Of a stretch of DNA of 64,000 nt, positions 1 through 11,642 are shown one piece after another. The notes beneath the pieces are model-generated. The model was not told the DNA's origin. It made no database searches and saw only the letters and a program-made list of their open reading frames with translations. Position numbers and translations under genes: made by a program. Each line of letters starts with the position of its first letter. The first letter of the stretch is position 1. The DNA is from Conus ventricosus (Eukaryota; Mollusca; Gastropoda; Neogastropoda; Conidae), in contig CM031626.1 of NCBI GenBank assembly GCA_018398815.1, positions 39,021,829 through 39,085,828 on the forward strand, read 5' to 3'.

Positions 1-1963
1 TCTTGAGACTAACCAAATCCTCAGACCCGAGCAGCATGGTTTCCGCAGGTCTAGATCATGCGAAACACAGTTGCTGGACTTCACAGAAGATCTGAGTGAA
101 AACATGGAGTAAGGACACCAAGCTGACATTGTGATATTAGACTTTGCCGAGGCATTCGATTGGGTGAATCATAGCTTGCTCCTCCATAAACTACACCACT
201 ATGGAGTTCAGGGCAAAGTACACCAGTGGCTCAGGGCCTTCCTTTCGGATCGGCGGCAGGCAGTAGTCGTGAATGGCGAAACATCAGAAATTAGCATATT
301 GTTTTTCAAATTTAAAATCTGTATCATTGCAAAGTAAAATTTTAATGGAAAAACATACAAAACACAACAAGAATGAAGTCTCTATCTTCAGTCGTTTTCG
401 AGATATTGCAGTTTAAAGTTGCAACGTTTTTATGCACCTGACAAAATGAGATATCTTCCAAGTTTGAAAGCCAATAGGATCATACATGATTGATACATCT
501 GGTTATAAATTGGCGTTCTCAATCTATACAACTAACACTCTTTGAACAAGTAAGTTCCATGGTATCAGTTTACATGGCTTTTGTGTGATAAGGTGTCAAA
601 CTTGTAATAAATCGCAATTCAGTGCTTTTCGAATTTGCATGATGTGGTTACTTTGAAGCACTGCAGCACAGTCAGAATGGACATTTCAGAGTTTCCAGTG
701 GTTTGGACAAACTCTCTAAGTTGTACTAAGCAAAGTCCCCAGGATTCGGTTGTTGGACAGGCACTTTTCCTGGCATATATATCAATGACTTTCCAGAGCA
801 ACTCACCTCACTGACACGTCTGTTTGCAGATGACACTGCTGCCTATCGTCTCTCAGCCACAGACCATCACCAACACCAGCTGCAACAGGGCCTCCAACGA
901 TTAGAAAGCTGGGAGCAGAGCTGGGACATGGCCTTCCTTTCTGGGAAGTGCTCCGTTCTGTCTGTTACATGCCAAAGAACCACTGCAGAATTTGACTTCC
1001 GGTTGCATGGACAAAGCCTGGCAAACGTCACCTCCGTAAAGTACCCCCAGGGCGTCACCATCAGCAAAGACCTGAGTTGGGATCAGAACATTGATTCCAT
1101 CTGCGCAAAGGCGAACAAAACCCTCAGCTTCTTAAGGTGAAACTTGAAGATCAGTACCAGCCAGTTAAAAGAAACTGCCTACAAGACCCTTGTCCGCCCC
1201 ATACTCGAGTATGCCTGCATAGTGTGGGACCCGTATATGCAGCGTAACACTGAGAAACTTGAAGCAGTACAGCGAAGGGCCACTCGGTTTGTCATAAACC
1301 GGTACCACAACACGTCAAGTGTCACCACCATGATTGACAAACTGGGGTGGCCTAATTTCTTCAACAGCGCAGAAAAGACTCAAGATTGGCCATGCTGCGC
1401 AAGATTCTGGAAGGTCCCTTCATGTAGAGACAAGCTGACACCTGCTTCTACCAGACAGAGACGGGGACACAAGCAGCAGCTCAGCTTAATGCAGTGTAGG
1501 ACACAGTGCCGACAACATGCGTTCCTTCCAAACACCATCCGGGACTGGAACGACCTGCCAGAGATGGAGATGAAGACTGGAACCCTTGACACTCTCATGT
1601 CAAGGGTGCCACTAAACTAAAAAACTAAGAAATAGTTAGTTAGTGTACTGGTAGGATTAGGTCGCCACCCCATCCCATTCTTTCCCTAGTAAAATTGTGA
1701 TTTTTAAAGTTATTTTTGGGCCCGTTTGACTATTAGGGCGAACCAGGATCAGCTAGTCTGGAACTCGTTTCCAGACGAACAGCGAAAATTACAGTAGTCT
1801 GCTGATAAAACCCACTTAGAGTAGGACTCCCCCAGTTTTTATGTTTCTCCACTGTCGTAGGACTTTATCTTCCTACATTGGCTTTCTATCTCAGCATAAC
1901 CTCCATAGTATGGCATGGTAATCAACCAGTTGATTGGGGCCGTCCAAATGGATGATGATGATG
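1..1963 (+). mobile_element. Non-LTR retrotransposon (Jockey/CR1-like), 3' part, broken
   Basis: This is the reverse transcriptase end of a LINE, cut by the window start. An RT segment with the AFDWVNHSLLLHKL-type motif lies at 131-295 in one frame. After a non-coding stretch, RT resumes with a PQ motif near 735 and the catalytic FADD at 823-834. The C-terminal part runs to a stop at 1618-1620 and holds LVRPILEYACIVWDP and the terminal IRDWNDLP motif. Breaks seen are an in-frame TGA at 1138-1140, frame changes near 1370-1430, and about 425 bp of unrelated DNA (about 296-720). The 3' UTR ends in a GATGATGATGATGA tail at 1949-1963, as expected for target-primed retroposition. The copy is dead. 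Confidence 0.85.
296..720. other. Non-coding insertion inside the LINE reverse transcriptase
   Basis: RT homology stops after the NGETSE segment and resumes near 725. The roughly 425 AT-rich bases between do not read as RT in any frame. I see no clear inverted repeats or target duplication, so the origin (small transposon, or rearranged LINE sequence) is unknown. Confidence 0.5.
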
Positions 1964-2100
1964 AGACACAGAGACACTGACAGAGAATGAGACAGACAGA
2001 CAGACAGATGCTTTGTACGTAGGCACATGTTTGTGTCAAGAGAGAAAAAAGAGCCATCTGGTGGACCTCTGATGGTGTCAAATCTTGACATGTTCAGGTA

Positions 2101-2268
2101 TGTAATGATCGTTCGTACGACATCAAAACATGAGCCCAGATGATGAGGAGACAGACGACATTTATTTACCTTGGCGAGTTCGTTAACGTAAAGCATGCTG
2201 GGATAAACAAGCAAGGCATGCTGGGATAAACAAGCCGTATGTCGGAAATGAAAGTAGTATCTCCACAT
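2101..2268 (-). repeat. 3' LTR of the Gypsy element
   Basis: Direct repeat of 6895-7064. It starts TGTAATGATCGTTCG and ends TCTCCACAT on the plus strand. It contains two copies of GCATGCTGGGATAAACAA. The polypurine tract lies directly inside it. Confidence 0.92.
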
Positions 2269-2280
2269 CTCCCCTCCTTT
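2269..2280 (-). promoter_or_regulatory. Polypurine tract of the Gypsy element
   Basis: Read on the minus strand, 12 purines (AAAGGAGGGGAG) directly precede the 3' LTR, where plus-strand DNA synthesis is primed. This fixes the element's orientation. Confidence 0.8.
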
Positions 2281-2558
2281 GAGATTTGACAAAATCAAAA
2301 TGATGGCATGCATATCTAAAAGTCCCCGAGGAGGTAGAGAACAGTTCAATAGTTCTAAACTTGCTGCTTGTGTCTGCATCTTGTTGCGGTCTCAGTTCAA
2401 CTCAAACTCAAACAAAACATGTGTCTGTATCTTGTTGCGGTCTCAGTTCAACTCAAATTCAAACAAGACAAAACCATGCAATTAAATTAAACAACACAAC
2501 ACCAGTCACTTCCCCTTTCCCTTTCTTCAAAGCGGGAACTGCATGCATTAAAGAGTCT

Positions 2559-4277
2559 TCAGTTCTGAAAACGTGTTGGCTTCTTGACAACTCGACCACT
2601 ACGTGTAGTCTTGACTTCTCCTCGCTCACCAGGCGTTGACCGGCTTGCTGGAACTGAAGTTTGGCTGGTCCCCACTGGAGGTTGTCCAGGAGTAGACGTC
2701 AAAGGACCACCGTTGCTGCAAGGAGACCTCTTGCTGGCACCTTCGGATGCGAGGACATCTGGACTGCCGTCTTCGTGGAACCTGGCTGCCACAGGAGTGT
2801 TAACTGTTGAAGATCCATCTGTTCTGTGACTGGGTACTGATGTAACTTTGGGAGATGGAATTATGTGGGTAAGGGACACTGGCACTTGTGATCCGACGTA
2901 AGGGACTGTGGGATAATGGGATCCTGTCACAGTTGTTGAGGTTCGGTGGGACTTCATCTCAGACGTGAGCTGGCGGTTTCTGGTGAGCTTGAGGTAACGT
3001 CTGTTTCTCCGAAACTGTCCCATGGATGTCTGGATCAGGTAAGATCTTGGAGCGATCTTTTCTTTCACGACTGCTGGATTCTTCCACTCTCTCTCTCTGT
3101 CCAATTTCTGTAGCACAATGTCACCTGGGTGAAGATCTGGAAGCTGATGTGCACCATTTCTTCTGTTGTAGGTCTCTTGATTCCGTTTCTTTGCTCTGCT
3201 GTCTTTGTTCTCAACTGATGCTCTGTTGTGGTACTGGGGTTCAAGGTTAGAAGGAAGTGTTGGGAGAGTAGTTCTGATATCCTTCCATTCAAGAGTTCTG
3301 CTGGGCTTTTTCCTGTTGCTGATGTTGGTGTTGCACGGTATGTCAGAAGTGTAAGAGATGGATCACTCTGACTCAGGATTTTCTTTGCTGTCTGTACAGC
3401 ACGCTCGGCCTCTCCATTTGACTGAGGATAGTAAGGGCTGGATGTTTTGTGGTCAAATCCCCAGCTTGCAGCAAATTTCTGGAATTCTGTTGAAACAAAC
3501 TGTCTTCCATTGTCCGTGACAAGAGAGTTCTGGTATTCCATGGTGTGCGAACATATTTTTCAGTCTTCCAACTACTGCTTCAGTGGTGATTTGTGGAAGA
3601 TATCCTATTTCAAGGTATCTTGAGAAATAATCCACCAGGACTATGTAGTTGTGTCCTTTGAAGTTGCAGATATCAGCAGCCACCTTTTGAAAGGGACGAT
3701 CAGGCAACGTCGTTGTGATGAGTGGTTCTTTTCTTTGAGCTGGCCTTCGTTCTTCACAGTGTCTACAGTTCTCTACTGCTTGCTTAATGCGCTTGTTGAT
3801 GTTGGGCCACCACACTGATGAATTTGCTCTCTCTCTGCATTTTGTAATGCCCTGATGTCCATCATGTATTCTTGACAAAACATCATCTCTCAAGGCTTGA
3901 GGAATGACAATGCGGCTCCCTCGTACAAGAAGTCCTTCATGTTCACTGAGTTCATTGCGCAGTTGATACAAGTCATGAAGACCTTCTTCCACATCTGCAA
4001 GGTACTTGGGCCATCCTTCTCGTGTGTACTGAAGAGCTTTCTTGAAGAGAGGATCTTTGTCAGTTTCTGCTGCGATTTCTTTCAACCGTCTGTCTGTTGC
4101 TTCCCAAGACAGTCTTACAGAGCTAACATGTGCTTCTGTGTCTTCTATCAGCTGATTCACTTCTTCTGTGTTTTCAGTTTGCTCTTGGGGACTTCTTGAG
4201 AGAGTGTCAGCCACAATGAGTGTTTTTCCTGGGAAGTAGACAGCTTCTACACTGAATCGCATCAGACGCATCAGCAT
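2559..4277 (-). pseudogene. Integrase region of Gypsy pol, frameshifted
   Basis: Read from 4277 down to 2559. The segment first carries the end of the connection region (AVYFPGKTLIVADTLSR). An HHCC zinc-binding region follows (HDGHQGITKCRERA ... CRHCEE). The catalytic core has its first Asp in VAADICNF, then changes frame near 3541, where the second Asp (VTDNG) and the catalytic Glu (SNGEAERA) are read. After another frame change near 3110, a basic C-terminal domain follows (KLDREREW ... RRNRRYLKLT). It ends in a Gypsy-type tail (RSGRVVKKPTRF) before the stop at 2559. All DDE residues are present, but split over frames, so no intact enzyme is encoded. No env gene is seen. Confidence 0.88.
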
Positions 4278-5561
4278 GCGTTGACACCTGATGGGTGTGT
4301 CCTGAAGATCTTTTTTGTTGATGACATGGGAATCAATGGTTTGTGGTCTGTTTGAAGCGTGAAGGCAGGAAGTCCTACCAGATATCTTTGGAATTTTTCA
4401 CAGGCCCAAACAGCTGCCAAACATTCTTTTTCAACCTGCGCATACTTGCGTTCTGTTGGTGTGAGAGTTCTTGAACAGTAAGCGACAGGCTTTAGTTCAT
4501 CTTCATGTTGTTGAAGAAGTACACCACCCAAGCCATATGAACTTGCATCTGCACTTACAACTGTTGGTCTTGATGGATGGTAGAAGACCAGTGTTGGTGT
4601 CTTTGACAATAACTGTTTGACTGTCTTGAGCGCTTCCGCCTGTGGAGCTGCCCATGTCCAGTGCTGGTTCTTTTCAAGCAACTCAGTTACTGGGCGCAGG
4701 ATGGTTGACAGATTTGGAATGTATCTTCCAATGTAGTTTATCATCCCCAGTGTCCGTCGAAGTTCTGTGATGTTGCTGGGATCTGGCATGTTCTGGATTG
4801 CAGCAACTTTTGCTGGATTAGGCTTGACTCCTTCCTTGGATATGATGTGACCCAGAAACTCAATTTCTTTCTTTCTAAATTCACACTTCCCTTTGTTGAG
4901 CTTCAGGTTGGCTCCTGCTATTTTCTTCATGACTCTGTCCAAATCTCCAGCATGATCCTCCTCTCTCTTACTGTGCACCATAATGTCATCAAAGTAACAA
5001 ATGACATTGTCGACATCTTTCAGAATGTTCTCCATTGTTCTTTGGAAAATTTCTGGAACTGAGCTGATGCCAAATGGAAGTCTTTTACAGAAGAATCTTC
5101 CTTCTGGTGTGATGAAGGTTGTGAGTTTGGCAGTGGAAGGATCTAATGGGATTTGCCAAAATCCGGATCTTGCATCAAGTCGACTGAAAATGACCGATCC
5201 TTCAAGCTTGTGCAGTATATCTTCTATCGTAGGAATCATATAGCATTCTCTTTTGATTGCCATGTTTAGCCTTTTGAAATCAGTGCAGATTCTGACTGAG
5301 TTTGTTTTCTTCTTCAAGACTAGAATCATTGGACTGCACCAGTCTGTAGGTCCGGTGATCTCTTCAATTTATGCCTTTTTCTTGCATCCTGTTCAACTCT
5401 TCTTTGACTTTGTCAACCAATGGTATGGGAATTCTTCTTGCTGTGTTTAGACTGTATGGTTCAGCATTGTCCTTGAGAATAATTTTGACTGGAGGACAGT
5501 CTACTGGTGATTCATTCATCATGTCACTGAAAGGATCACTGATTAAGTCAATTTTCTTCAC
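4271..5561 (-). pseudogene. Reverse transcriptase-RNase H region of Gypsy pol
   Basis: Read from 5561 downward. The N-terminal RT segment ends at a frameshift near 5365, and the main open part runs from 5329 to 4271. RT motifs in order are [45 protein letters not shown], the catalytic YFDD (YVDD or YLDD in most relatives), and the thumb segment [12 protein letters not shown]. RNase H follows with [24 protein letters not shown] and TDHKPL. A frameshift near 4275 separates it from integrase. The catalytic residues look intact, so the loss of function comes from frame breaks. Confidence 0.9.
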
Positions 5562-5810
5562 ATTAGTCCCATTCTTGACACTGCTTCTCGGCTCAGCAGG
5601 TTGTCCGTCTTTGCGTTGACAACGTAAATTTTCAATGGGTACTGCTTGTCATGGATACTAGCTTCTGTTTCAAACAGTCCTTCACAATCAATGCAACCAC
5701 CTGGACTACGAAGAGCAGCCTTCGTTGGACGTAACTCTGGTTGTGGTTTGAATTTTCTGAATTCCTGGATTGACATCACCGACACATCTGCTCCCGTGTC
5801 AATTTTGAAG
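5558..5810 (-). pseudogene. Retroviral-type aspartic protease of the Gypsy element
   Basis: The minus strand reads FKIDTGADVSVMS, with the catalytic DTG codons at 5792-5800, followed by about 70 residues of the protease fold (ENLLSREA-like flap and C-terminal region). It lies in the same frame as gag but is separated from it by the retroposon at 5902-5987. The frame breaks again near 5570 before RT. Confidence 0.82.
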
Positions 5811-5901
5811 ACTACATCTCTGTTACTGCAACGTAATGTAGTGAGCCAAGGAGACTCATCTCTGCCAATGGAGCCTAAAAAATATTCTTCCTTTTCTTCT
5901 T

Positions 5902-5987
5902 GTGAGTTGATTTTAACGTGGTGACAGCCCTGATGTGGCCCTCTGCGGTCGGCTGGGCTATAAGCAACATTATCTTATCTTATCTTA
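5902..5987 (+). mobile_element. 86-bp retroposon 3' fragment inserted in the Gypsy gag-pol
   Basis: Inserted between perfect 16-bp target duplications (TCTTCCTTTTCTTCTT at 5886-5901 and 5988-6003). It ends in a TTATC-type pentamer tail. The same sequence, in opposite orientation, is the 3' end of the insert at 38916-39241, so both belong to one retroposon family. It places stop codons in gag-pol. Confidence 0.85.
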
Positions 5988-6748
5988 TCTTCCTTTTCTT
6001 CTTCTTCTTCAACTGAGCTGACAGTTTGTTTGCCATAACTGCTACGACAACATGCTGCAAAATGATTCATTTTTGAACAAGCTCTGCAACGTTTTCCTCT
6101 TGCAGCACAAATGTCATTTCTGCTGTGTGAACGTCCACATCTTGTACAGTTTGAAAATCCTCCTCCAGCTGCACTGGCAGGACCTGATCCATAACTTCTA
6201 TAGCCTCGTGTAGCTCCTCTCTGGTTACCACGGCCTCTGCTGTCTGGAAAACCTCTGTAACTGCATGCCTGTTGTACTGCTTCTTCAAGTTTCAAACCTG
6301 GTTGTAGCTGTAGCTTTTCTGATAGCTCAGCGTCAAGAACTCCAAGCACTAGTCTGTCTCTAATAGCGTCTTCTCGATCTGGAAAGCTTGCATGCTCTGA
6401 AAGTTCAAACAGACTGCGTAGATAAGCTTCAATGCTTTCTCCCGCACCCTGTGATCGTGCATAGAACTGGGCTCTTTCATGTATAATGTTTCATTTCGGA
6501 ACAAAATGGCTATCAAACTTGGCCAGTACAACACTGAAATTCTGAGCTTCTGCTTCAGAGAGGTTGAACGAAGTTAAAAGTCTTTCACTTTCACTGCCCA
6601 TCGTGTAAATGAGAGAGCTGACTTGAACTGCTTGCTCTTCTCGTTCAAGTTTTGATGCTTGACGAAATCTAAGAAAATGCTGTTTCCATTCAGGCCATGT
6701 CTGAGGGCGTGAAAAATCAAAACTATCCGGCGCCTTGAATGGGGCCAT
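5988..6748 (-). pseudogene. Gag of the Gypsy element
   Basis: Starts at ATG 6748 (MAPFKAPDSFDFSRP) and resembles a Gypsy capsid: WPEWKQHFLRFR, then SSLIYTMGSESERLL. An in-frame TGA near 6488-6490 interrupts it, at a place where CGA to TGA would explain the change. The same frame continues through a Gly/Arg-rich linker to two zinc knuckles. The first is irregular (CTRCGRSHSRNDIC). The second is CRACSKMNHFAACC, fitting C-x2-C-x4-H-x4-C, the nucleic-acid-binding nucleocapsid motif. The reading frame ends at a stop created by the small retroposon. Confidence 0.85.
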
Positions 6749-6877
6749 TCTTTTGCTCTGTAATACTTGACTTCACTTACGATCTTTCGATACGGAATTG
6801 TCAATGAATATTACAATAATAATACAAAAGACGACCTTACCAGTGTTCACCGTTTATCTGTCACTTGTTCTTCAATA

Positions 6878-6894
6878 CTTTACCGCTGCCACCA
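6878..6894 (-). promoter_or_regulatory. Primer-binding site of the Gypsy element
   Basis: Read on the minus strand, TGGTGGCAGCGGTAAAG directly follows the 5' LTR. It begins with TGG, complementary to a tRNA CCA end. Which tRNA primes it cannot be decided here. Confidence 0.7.
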
Positions 6895-7064
6895 TGTAAT
6901 GATCGTTCGTACGACGTCAAAACATGAGCCCAGATGATGAGGAGACAGACGACATTTATTTACTTGGCGAGTTCGTTGGCGTAAAGCATGCTGGGATAAA
7001 CAAGCAAGGCATGCTGGGATAAACAACCCGTACGTATGTCGAAATGAAAGTAGTATCTCCACAT
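6895..7064 (-). repeat. 5' LTR of the Gypsy element
   Basis: Direct repeat of 2101-2268, about 97% identical by eye. Differences include a CGTA insertion and single-base indels. It should carry the element's promoter in U3. Confidence 0.92.
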
Positions 7065-7171
7065 GGTACAATGTGGAATGTTTTATTGTCAGCCAGCTGG
7101 GATTTCGCCTCCCTTCCTTTAACTGTAGACCATTCAAACACACCAGTTATATCCTACCCCATCCCCAACCC

Positions 7172-7179
<8 letters not shown>

Positions 7180-7220
<41 letters not shown>

Positions 7221-7312
7221 GTGCGCATGTGTGCACTCGCGCGCGCGCGCACCCACACACACACACAGACACGCGTGCACCCACACACACACACAGACAC
7301 ACACACAAAGAG
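7180..7312. repeat. CA-rich microsatellite with CG-alternating patch
   Basis: A (CA)n run from about 7180 is followed by GCGCGCGCGC at 7239-7250 and further CA runs. Confidence 0.95.
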
Positions 7313-7326
7313 TCCCCGCGGATTGT

Positions 7327-7396
7327 CTTCTTCTTCTTCTTCCTAAAATACTGGTTCACTCAAAGTCAAAAACGAGCAGGTCACCAGCGCGAATCA
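7327..7396 (-). repeat. 3' end of a LINE family, short copy
   Basis: About 70 bp match 8871-8933, including ACTGGTTCACTCAAA and the GAA-type tail (TTCTTCTTCTTC on the plus strand). The longer copy shows this is a LINE 3' terminus read on the minus strand. Confidence 0.75.
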
Positions 7397-8113
7397 TTGT
7401 TGAATCATTGTTGAATCAATAGTGGCATCTGGTGAACATTTTCTGGTGCCCAGTCTTGGGGCAAGACAGACCTATGAGAAAGTAAGCGAGGGTGTGGCTA
7501 GGCGGATCGTTGGCCGTGGTTCCAACTGGAATCCCACGGATTTTCTGCCGCATTTACGTGTGTCTTTAGTTTAAAACTATGGAATCTAGCCGGAAAGTTT
7601 CAAAGAATGGAAGTTCAGTATTTTCTAAAGTTACAAAAATGCAAAAAACAACTCGTAACCTGGTAACTAAAAAATGCATTTAAACAATAGAAACTCATCA
7701 AGCAACAGGTAGAGTTACATGGCAGTACAAGAAAGGAAGAATTCAATCATTTCTTTACGAACCTGTCATGTAAACACACCACAAACGCAGCTCCAGCAGA
7801 CGGCCAAAAACACCGGAACATTTTACAAATAGAGCCACAACATTTTCAATAGCCACGTTTTCGAACCACCCAGACATTTGGTCTCGGATTTTTTTTTTTT
7901 TTTTTTTTTGGGGGGGGGGGTGCATGTACCTGATCAATGAAGGCTAGAAAGATCAGCAGTCTGAAAGAGTTCCTAGCGAGGACTTCGGTTGAAATTTGGA
8001 ATGATTTTCATGTCCATCTGATCTTAAAATGCCCTTTCCTTCCCAAATCAGTTCGTTTCAAACGGACCGGTAATAGGCGGCCGAACACGTTTTTTTTGGC
8101 AAAAGACGGCTCC
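7397..8113. other. Upstream region of the HDHD2-like gene
   Basis: Unique-looking sequence before the gene. It holds a T run then a G run at about 7890-7920. I see no TATA box near a recognisable start. Promoter and 5' UTR of the HDHD2-like gene should lie here, but the transcription start cannot be placed. Confidence 0.4.
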
Positions 8114-8264
8114 ATGTTCTCCAATCTGCTCTGCTTCCGGGGCGTTTTGAGACGAGCCGCGCAATCAGTGAGGATGGAGAACATAAAATGTGTGCTGATT
8201 GACTTGAGTGGGACTCTTCACATTGATGATACCGAGATACTGGATCTGTAAAGGCGCTGGACAG
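8114..8264 (+). CDS. HDHD2: HDHD2-like exon 1
   Basis: The conserved start is ATG 8174 (A at -3, G at +4), giving [19 protein letters not shown]. An in-frame ATG at 8114 in a weak context would add 20 residues that are rich in Arg and lack acidic residues. Around 8240 the frame must move by one base (a C missing in ATAC/TGG) to read GSVKALDR and reach the donor CAG/GTTCCA at 8265. With that base restored, the exon ends in the phase exon 2 needs. Without it, the frame stops at 8251. Confidence 0.88.
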
Positions 8265-8351
8265 GTTCCAGTAGTAGTAGTAGTATGTTTGTGGTGTGTG
8301 TGTGTGATTTTCTTTTATGCCAATAATCCAATGATTAAAATCAAATGTACT

Positions 8352-8394
<43 letters not shown>

Positions 8395-10014
8395 TCTCTC
8401 TCTCTGACAAGTTACATACCTCAAAGTGCTGGGAATACCAATTGATAACAATATTAGTTGGCAAGCTCATACAACCCACTGTGCACAAACGTTTCACAGA
8501 AAGTCAATCAACTCTCTCCAAAATCAAACGCTTCCTCGACCTGCATTCACTCAAGCTCTTTTTTTCAGTCTTGTATTCAATCATATGTAGACTACGGTTC
8601 TACTCTATAGATGGGACTCTGCTAGCGCTAACACCCACAAACCATTGCTAAGCCTACACAAGCAAGCACTCAAATTAGTTCTCCTAAAAAGCAGTAGTCT
8701 CCTAGACTCAGACTATAAAAAGGTTTAAGTTCTCCCCTTAAGTCTGAGGTTAGATACAACAAAGGGATCATAATGCACAGGATTGTGTCTGGGAAGGCAC
8801 CCACACCGTTGGTTCACAGATTCTCGATTAACTCCTTAAGGACTCTAGATACCTAAACTTCATGTCCCTGTTCTTCTTCTTCTTCCTAAAATACTGGTTC
8901 ACTCAAAAACGAGTAGGTCACCAGCGCGCATGTTAAAAAGTAAAATAAAATAACATAAAACAGTGCGACTCAGACTGTTGGCCCCTGGAGCAAATTTAGC
9001 AACAAGGGGTCGCACTCAATATTCAAGAAGATAAAAGCAATGGCCAAATTCAGGCCCAGGTAATAGTAAAATATCAGGGGAAGTAAAAATAGAAAATCGT
9101 CAATATGCAGATCTCAAAACTGTCGAATCAATTTGTCTCTTGAATGAGACCGCACCCGTGGCAATCTTGATGGCACCGGCAGTGAGTTCCACAGCCGTAC
9201 AGAACTGGGATAAAAAGAATGTAAGTGGCTGTCAATATTTGATGCAGGTATGGTATAACATTGATCGCCACTCCTGGTGCTACTTTTATTCAATACTAGT
9301 TGTTCCATTGGAATATCAATTACTTTAGCTCTGCCTTTGAAAAAGGTGTTAAGTTTAATAAAAGCTCTTCTCTCTTCTAAGGGTTTCCATTCTAATTTCC
9401 TCATGTTCTTAGAATTGACAGGTCTATTCAAATCCAGTTTAACATATTCAGGTTCCTGTCAATGGAACTCGCTCCCTGAGTCAACCAAACAATACCACTG
9501 GATGCGTATCAACCTTCAAACACCATTATTTCAACCATCTTATGTGCCAATACTTGCATACTCCGCCATAAATTCACCACCAACCACTACCACCCTTTTC
9601 CCTTATGTATGAACCTAACTATTAAGAAAGTGTTTTGTACTTGAAATGCACATGTATGCAATTCTGTTTAGTAAGTATGTCTTATGTGAGTACACACGCA
9701 TGTGTGTGTGTTTGTGTGTGTGTTTTCCTTCTACCTCCTGCCCTCTTATCATTATGTCGTTATGCTTGTATTCTTGTGACTCTCTCTCTCACTGTGTCTC
9801 TCTCTCTTTCTCTCCCTGTCTCTCACGGTTCTGCTGGAATAACTTGATTTATTATCTATATGACAAACACCCACCCCACCCCCACCCGTGGTGACTGGGT
9901 TATCATGCTTTTTTTAAATCTCCATTTTGTTCTTTATTTTCTTTCTTTTTTCCTGGTGCTTCAAAACTGATTGTCTTACATCTCCTGGGTATCTTTTGAT
10001 TGTCAGATTGTTCT

Positions 10015-10091
<77 letters not shown>

Positions 10092-10338
10092 ACTTTTTCT
10101 TTTATTTCTTATTTTTTATTCCATATCTAATTTTTGTTCTAGCCACTTTTTGCATGCTTCTTTTGTTGCCTCGTCTTATTTTGCATTGTTGACCAAAGTC
10201 AGGGTAAGGACTGGATGTAAAAAAGCACATCAGTGCTTATCTATTAATAGTATTATCCTCATAAATATAAAATAAAGAATGTTGTCTTGTCTTATCTGTC
10301 TGTCGCACACACACACACACACACACGCATGCATGCAC

Positions 10339-10414
<76 letters not shown>

Positions 10415-11610
10415 GCATGTGTAATGCACTCATTCACTGACACATGCACACATACACGTGACATTTGTCACAATACAAACCAAAGCAGAAAGACTTTTCG
10501 GAAAGAATAGACCTCTGCTTAGGTGAAGTAGTTCTCTGAACTTCAGTAAAACCATAATTCAGACTCTGTCCTAACGTCTCTGAAGCAAGCCTGGATCCAG
10601 ATAACTGATAAGATACATCTTCATTATCCAGTGTACATGAGTCATAAAGAATATTTGGTCTGGATCGACACAGAAATGTAATGGGTTAAGTTTGTTCTTG
10701 AACTTCAGTCCATCTTAAGAGTTTTCATCTAGTTTTGTTCAAATTAGTCCTGTAGTTTCAATGTAATTTTGATGACAGACAAACAAACAAGCAAACAGAA
10801 AACTATAGGCAAAAACATACTTAAACTTCTTGGCGGAGGTAGTTCAGTTTTTGATTTGCCACAGAAGTATCATCTCAAAGCCAGGAAAATCTGCTAAGCA
10901 TACTCATATGAGGCCAAATGAGGTCCATATTGTAATGTGAATATTTTGTATTTCTCCATTAAGGAATGGATATATGTGTGAAATGCTCATTAAGATGTTC
11001 AGTCTCACAATGCTGCTTTTGTTTTCACAGACTGCGCAAAAGTGGGCTGCTGTTGAAGTTTGTCACCAACACCACCAAAGAATCCAAGCGTGTGTTGCAT
11101 CAGCGTCTACACAGACTGGGATTTCAAGTGGATCCAGATGAAATATTCACATCCCTCACAGCTGCTTACAAACTGATTGCAATGAAAAAAGTGCGGCCTT
11201 TGCTTCTGGTGGATGACAAAGCTTTGGAAGACTTTGCAGGTATTTGTATGAGGTTGATGAGGCTAATTGCATTGTGTAGGCATCATCATCATCACCACCA
11301 TCATCATCACCATCATCATCATCATCATCATCATCTTCATCTTCGTTGTTATCATCATCATCTTCATCAGCATCATCATCGTAATCATCATCATCATCAT
11401 CATCACCATTATCACCATCATCATCATTGTCATCATCGTTATCATCATCATCATCAACATTGTCATCATCATCATCATTGTCATCATCATCATCGTCATC
11501 ATCATCATCATCATCATCATCATAACAACATCAACATTGTCATCATCATCATCGTCGTCGTCGTTGTCGTCATCGTCATCGTCATCATCATCATCATCAT
11601 CATCATCACC

Positions 11611-11642
<32 letters not shown>

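Larger units (their letters stand above)
2101..7064 (-). mobile_element. Ty3/Gypsy LTR retrotransposon, Mag/Steamer-like, full length but defective
   Basis: The element is 4,964 bp on the minus strand. Two direct LTRs of 168 and 170 bp flank gag, protease, reverse transcriptase, RNase H and integrase in Ty3/Gypsy order. The insertion is framed by GGTA at 2097-2100 and 7065-7068, or by five bases with one mismatch if LTR ends are set at TG...CA. A primer-binding-type site touches the 5' LTR and a polypurine tract touches the 3' LTR. The LTRs differ by about four substitutions and three short indels, so the insertion is not very old. Coding is broken by one nonsense codon in gag, at least five frameshifts and a small retroposon insertion. 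Total and LTR lengths are close to those I recall for clam Steamer (about 4.97 kb, 177-bp LTRs). Membership of that family is inference. Confidence 0.9.
8405..10295 (+). mobile_element. LINE fragment (L2/CR1-like) in intron 1, split by another LINE
   Basis: Plus-strand RT thumb and C-terminal sequence: [11 protein letters not shown] and a W-x-H segment near 8420-8480, DYGSTLWDSA-type sequence near 8590, then [14 protein letters not shown] near 8775-8815. Homology stops near 8870 and resumes near 9412 with [23 protein letters not shown], the usual end of this RT class. The minus-strand LINE lies between. The 3' UTR probably extends to AATAAAGAATGTTGTC near 10270. Many stops and frame changes make it a fossil. 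Confidence 0.75.
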
